Assembly (NCBI GenBank): GCA_900770805.1
Contig: CAAGLP010000220.1
Coordinates: 1-7,807 of the forward strand
DNA: 7,807 bases
Direction: 5' to 3'
Source: an uncultured Paraprevotella sp.
GTDB taxonomy: Bacteria > Bacteroidota > Bacteroidia > Bacteroidales > Bacteroidaceae
The notes under the pieces: model-generated
What the model saw: the letters and a program-made list of their open reading frames with translations, nothing else
Told to the model about the DNA's origin: nothing
Databases searched by the model: none
Position numbers and translations under genes: made by a program
In this document: piece after piece, positions 6,153-7,807 of the stretch
How positions within the stretch are numbered: the stretch's first letter is position 1
Layout of the letters: every line of letters starts with the position of its first letter

Positions 6153-6170
6153 TCTTTATACGTCTCTTTT

Positions 6171-6821
6171 ATGAAGTATATTGCTCTATTTGTTATACTT
6201 TTTCTTGCAACATTCAATTGTTACGCACAGGATTTTGGTACAACTTTATTAGAAAACAGCCCATTCAAGAACACGTTTAACTCGGCAAACGTGAACAAAG
6301 CCATATCAGAATTGTCTCATATATATAAGTTGAACAATGGTAACGCTTCTTTTGTGATTGTGGTAGATAGTCTACCCTTATCATCTTCAGAAATCCTTGA
6401 TTGCGCCAAGGCATATTTGGAAGAAGCATACAAAAATACAAAGTATGAAATTGAAAATATGAGCACCGACAACTTTTTTATTATTGGACGTGGTGAGTTT
6501 TGTAATTTTGAGTCGTACGCAGCGTTCCCTAACCAATATAGCTTCACTTGTGAACACCGTCTGCGAATAGATGCTAAAGATGGAAGAGCCAGATTGTGTC
6601 TATATGCCAATGAATATAACATTCATAGGATTAACGGGAACATCGAAGAAGATGAAAACGTAAAAATATCAGATGTAGCTCCGCTAAATCCAGATAATGA
6701 TCAGTCCAAAAAAATGTATAAAAAGGCATTTCTTGCCCTTGCAAAGTTAGCAGTCTGCACTTTATACGAAATAAGAGACGAATTGAAGTCCAAGCAAGTT
6801 GTCAAAGTAGAAGAATGGTAG
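6171..6821 (+). CDS. Secreted protein, DUF4468-like (TBP-like fold)
   Basis: The protein has 216 residues from ATG 6171. The upstream GTG at 6144 would put nine extra residues ahead of a complete signal peptide. MKYIALFVILFLATFNCYAQ is a classical signal peptide with likely cleavage after YAQ. Cys17 is not in a good lipobox (TFNC), so it is probably periplasmic rather than lipidated. Residues 60-115 (SFVIVVDSLPLSSSEILDCA, AYLEEAYKNTKYEIENMSTD, FFIIGRGEF) follow the order of DUF4468: strand, helix with an aromatic-rich amphipathic face, then 'I.G.G' strand. After these come the strand pair FTCEHRLRIDAKDGRARLCL (125-144) and the NEYNI segment typical of that domain. The C-terminus is helical and lysine-rich. 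DUF4468 proteins are common in Bacteroidota and have no settled function. The family call is from pattern memory. The gene is AT-rich like its upstream neighbour. Confidence 0.85.
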   Translation: MKYIALFVILFLATFNCYAQDFGTTLLENSPFKNTFNSANVNKAISELSHIYKLNNGNASFVIVVDSLPLSSSEILDCAKAYLEEAYKNTKYEIENMSTDNFFIIGRGEFCNFESYAAFPNQYSFTCEHRLRIDAKDGRARLCLYANEYNIHRINGNIEEDENVKISDVAPLNPDNDQSKKMYKKAFLALAKLAVCTLYEIRDELKSKQVVKVEEW

Positions 6822-6827
6822 AAAATT

Positions 6828-6878
6828 ACAGATAATAGCGGTGAACACTAGATGGTGCTCACCGCTATTATCTGTTTT
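6828..6878 (+). terminator. Strong terminator between convergent genes, possibly bidirectional
   Basis: This is a perfect 17-bp stem, 6828-6844 with 6859-6875 (ACAGATAATAGCGGTGA against its complement), with an inner CAC/GTG mini-stem and TTTT at 6875-6878. It lies 6 bp after the upstream stop. On the minus strand the hairpin is followed by TAATTTTC, so it may also end the convergent HU-related gene, whose stop is at 6933-6935. Confidence 0.93.
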
Positions 6879-6932
6879 GACTTTGTCTCAGTTGCTAATA
6901 AAACAAACTGCCATCTCAAGGTTTCCTGCCTT

Positions 6933-7568
6933 CTATACCTCTTGCACCCGCTTCACATACACCTTGCCGGCAAAGCGGCCAATTGAGGTGATAGCTGATG
7001 TCGCATCATGCTCAAACGCGGCCAGTTCCTTGGCAGCAACGGTATGCGAGAGTCCGGTAATTTCCATATAGTTTTTCACCTTCATGGCACCATGTGACTG
7101 CAGATATTCCAAGGCTTTCTGAAAACGCTGTTCTTTGGTGTATGGAGAGCAACAAAGACGGCTTACACCAGCACGCTTCAGGTCGCAACGTTTGTCCACA
7201 TTAGCAATCAGTTTTTTGTCTGCCAGAAAACTCACACCGTCTATCTTCAAGCTTCGTGCATTCAGTTTGGGAGTACCTTCTTCAAAAGAATCCATATCCT
7301 TGTCCTCCACCAAGCCGATAGTGGCTTTAAATGTACCCATATCATCAATCGTCACAGCATACCCATCGGCCAAGAGTTCAGCCAAAATATCTGTAGCGTG
7401 CACGAGAACATGAATTGCCTCTCCCCTTCTGATACCCGAATTATGACTGCTGATACGATCTATAAATTGATTAAAGTCTATTTTGCGTTCTGTTTTCAGA
7501 CGATAATACGCCTTCTTCTCGCCCGTCTTATGCAAATCAGGCAACTCCTGTTTGATGTATTTTGCCAT
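6933..7568 (-). CDS. HU-related DNA-binding protein with C-terminal HTH-like domain
   Basis: The protein has 211 residues from the ATG at 7568 (minus strand). A longer frame reaches an ATG at 7685, but its extra 39 residues span the predicted promoter and the repeats, so I reject it. Residues 1-125 fit the Bacteroidota HU-like group (TIGR01201-type 'histone-like'). The N-terminal tail MAKYIKQELPDLHKTGEKKA and a strand (YYRLK) lead to helices at about 32-66 (FNQFIDRISSHNSGIRRGEA, HVLVHATDILAELLADG) and the HU strand motif AVTIDDMGTFKATIG (71-85), comparable with 'v.l.glGtF' in HU. The arm region (86-120) is non-canonical. Residues 145-211 (RFQKALEYLQSHGAMKVKNY, MEITGLSHTVAAKELAAF, then IGRFAGKVYVKR) look like a winged helix-turn-helix, longer than a bare HU. 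It probably binds DNA as a nucleoid protein or regulator. Tandem 22-bp repeats lie upstream of its promoter, which makes autoregulation plausible. Confidence 0.88.
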   Translation of the reverse strand: MAKYIKQELPDLHKTGEKKAYYRLKTERKIDFNQFIDRISSHNSGIRRGEAIHVLVHATDILAELLADGYAVTIDDMGTFKATIGLVEDKDMDSFEEGTPKLNARSLKIDGVSFLADKKLIANVDKRCDLKRAGVSRLCCSPYTKEQRFQKALEYLQSHGAMKVKNYMEITGLSHTVAAKELAAFEHDATSAITSIGRFAGKVYVKRVQEV

Positions 7569-7612
7569 ATGATAATGTATTATATGTAAATAAAATTGCT
7601 TTCTAGCCACTA

Positions 7613-7644
7613 CAAAGATAATAAAAACAGGGAATATAAGCAAG
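7613..7644 (-). promoter_or_regulatory. Bacteroidota-type promoter of the HU-related gene
   Basis: Read on the minus strand, TATCTTTG (7620-7613) is an exact TAnnTTTG -7 element. CTTG (7644-7641), 20 bp upstream, matches the TTTG -33 element at three of four positions. The predicted start is near 7606, with a leader of about 38 nt to the ATG at 7568. The placement excludes the longer frame that would begin at 7685. Confidence 0.65.
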
Positions 7645-7664
7645 AAAAACACGACACAAAAAAA

Positions 7665-7752
7665 TGTCCTCAACGTTGGGGACATTTGTTCTGAACATTG
7701 GGGAGCAATGTACTCAATGTTGGGGGCAATTGTCCTGAACTTTCAGTACATT
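7665..7752. repeat. Four tandem 22-bp repeats upstream of the HU-related gene
   Basis: The units are 7665-7686, 7687-7708, 7709-7730 and 7731-7752, all exactly 22 bp with no spacers. Each begins TGT and shares CT(C/G)AA(C/T) at positions 5-10. Units 1-3 continue with TTGGGG at positions 12-17; unit 4 has diverged there (TTTCAG). Unit 1 is a 20-bp palindrome broken at one symmetric position (TGTCCTCAACGTTGGGGACA). Units 3 and 4 keep part of the symmetry; unit 2 keeps little. The array ends 20 bp upstream of the predicted -33 element. The 22-bp period is close to two helical turns, so dimers bound to it would lie on one face of the DNA. Confidence 0.85.
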
Positions 7753-7807
7753 TTTTCAAACAGGCATTTCAACTGTTTGTTTGCTTGTTCGCATGCCTTT
7801 TATAACA
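7753..7807. other. Window edge, overlapping inverted repeats, no gene seen
   Basis: CAAACAG (7757-7763) can pair with CTGTTTG (7773-7779), and AGGCAT (7762-7767) can pair with ATGCCT (7793-7798), which is followed by TTTTA. The two pairings overlap and exclude each other. The second is terminator-like for a plus-strand transcript, but its loop is long and no plus-strand gene lies upstream, so its role is unclear. Confidence 0.35.

Noticed and set aside
7569..7685. N-terminal hydrophobic extension of the HU-related protein (start at 7685)
   Set aside because: It contains the predicted promoter and part of the 22-bp repeat array, and the HU-like family normally begins at the MAKY... start.
7665..7752. 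CRISPR array
   Set aside because: The 22-bp units are directly adjacent with no spacers between them, and no cas gene is in the window.

Overview
The window is a chromosomal segment of a Bacteroidota bacterium, most likely order Bacteroidales (Prevotella/Bacteroides-like). Three things point there: several promoters of the Bacteroidota type (TTTG, about 20 bp, TAnnTTTG) in front of genes that lack clear Shine-Dalgarno sequences; an HU-related DNA-binding protein of a type typical of that phylum; and an RpoC carrying the large insertion in its trigger loop. The first 29 bases are not genomic. They match the end of the Illumina TruSeq read-1 adapter, so the window starts at an untrimmed contig end inside rpoC.

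Left block (30-4927, conserved, moderate GC). The C-terminal 834 residues of RpoC (RNA polymerase beta') end at a hairpin terminator. Next come a hot-dog fold acyl-CoA thioesterase and a MATE-family efflux transporter whose stop and start codons share one base (TGATG), so the two are probably translationally coupled. A GatB/YqeY-domain protein follows, with its own near-perfect Bacteroidota promoter and a perfect 15-bp hairpin terminator.

Middle block (about 4974-6880, AT-rich). About 630 bp without a convincing gene holds an exact TAnnTTTG promoter box and, downstream of it, a chain of hairpins and long-range complementary segments (about 5221-5570) built on five copies of CCTACG/CGTAGG. It looks like a structured non-coding RNA or a long regulatory leader with mutually exclusive pairings and a U-rich tail. 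It precedes a small lipoprotein gene and a gene for a secreted protein resembling DUF4468. Both use AT-rich codons unlike the left block. A perfect 17-bp terminator hairpin closes the block.

Right block (6933-7807, minus strand). An HU-related DNA-binding protein with an added C-terminal helix-turn-helix-like segment is read toward the middle block. Upstream of its predicted promoter are four tandem 22-bp repeats, the first a near-perfect palindrome, that look like an operator array. The most interesting items are the structured RNA region at 5203-5570 and the repeat array at 7665-7752.
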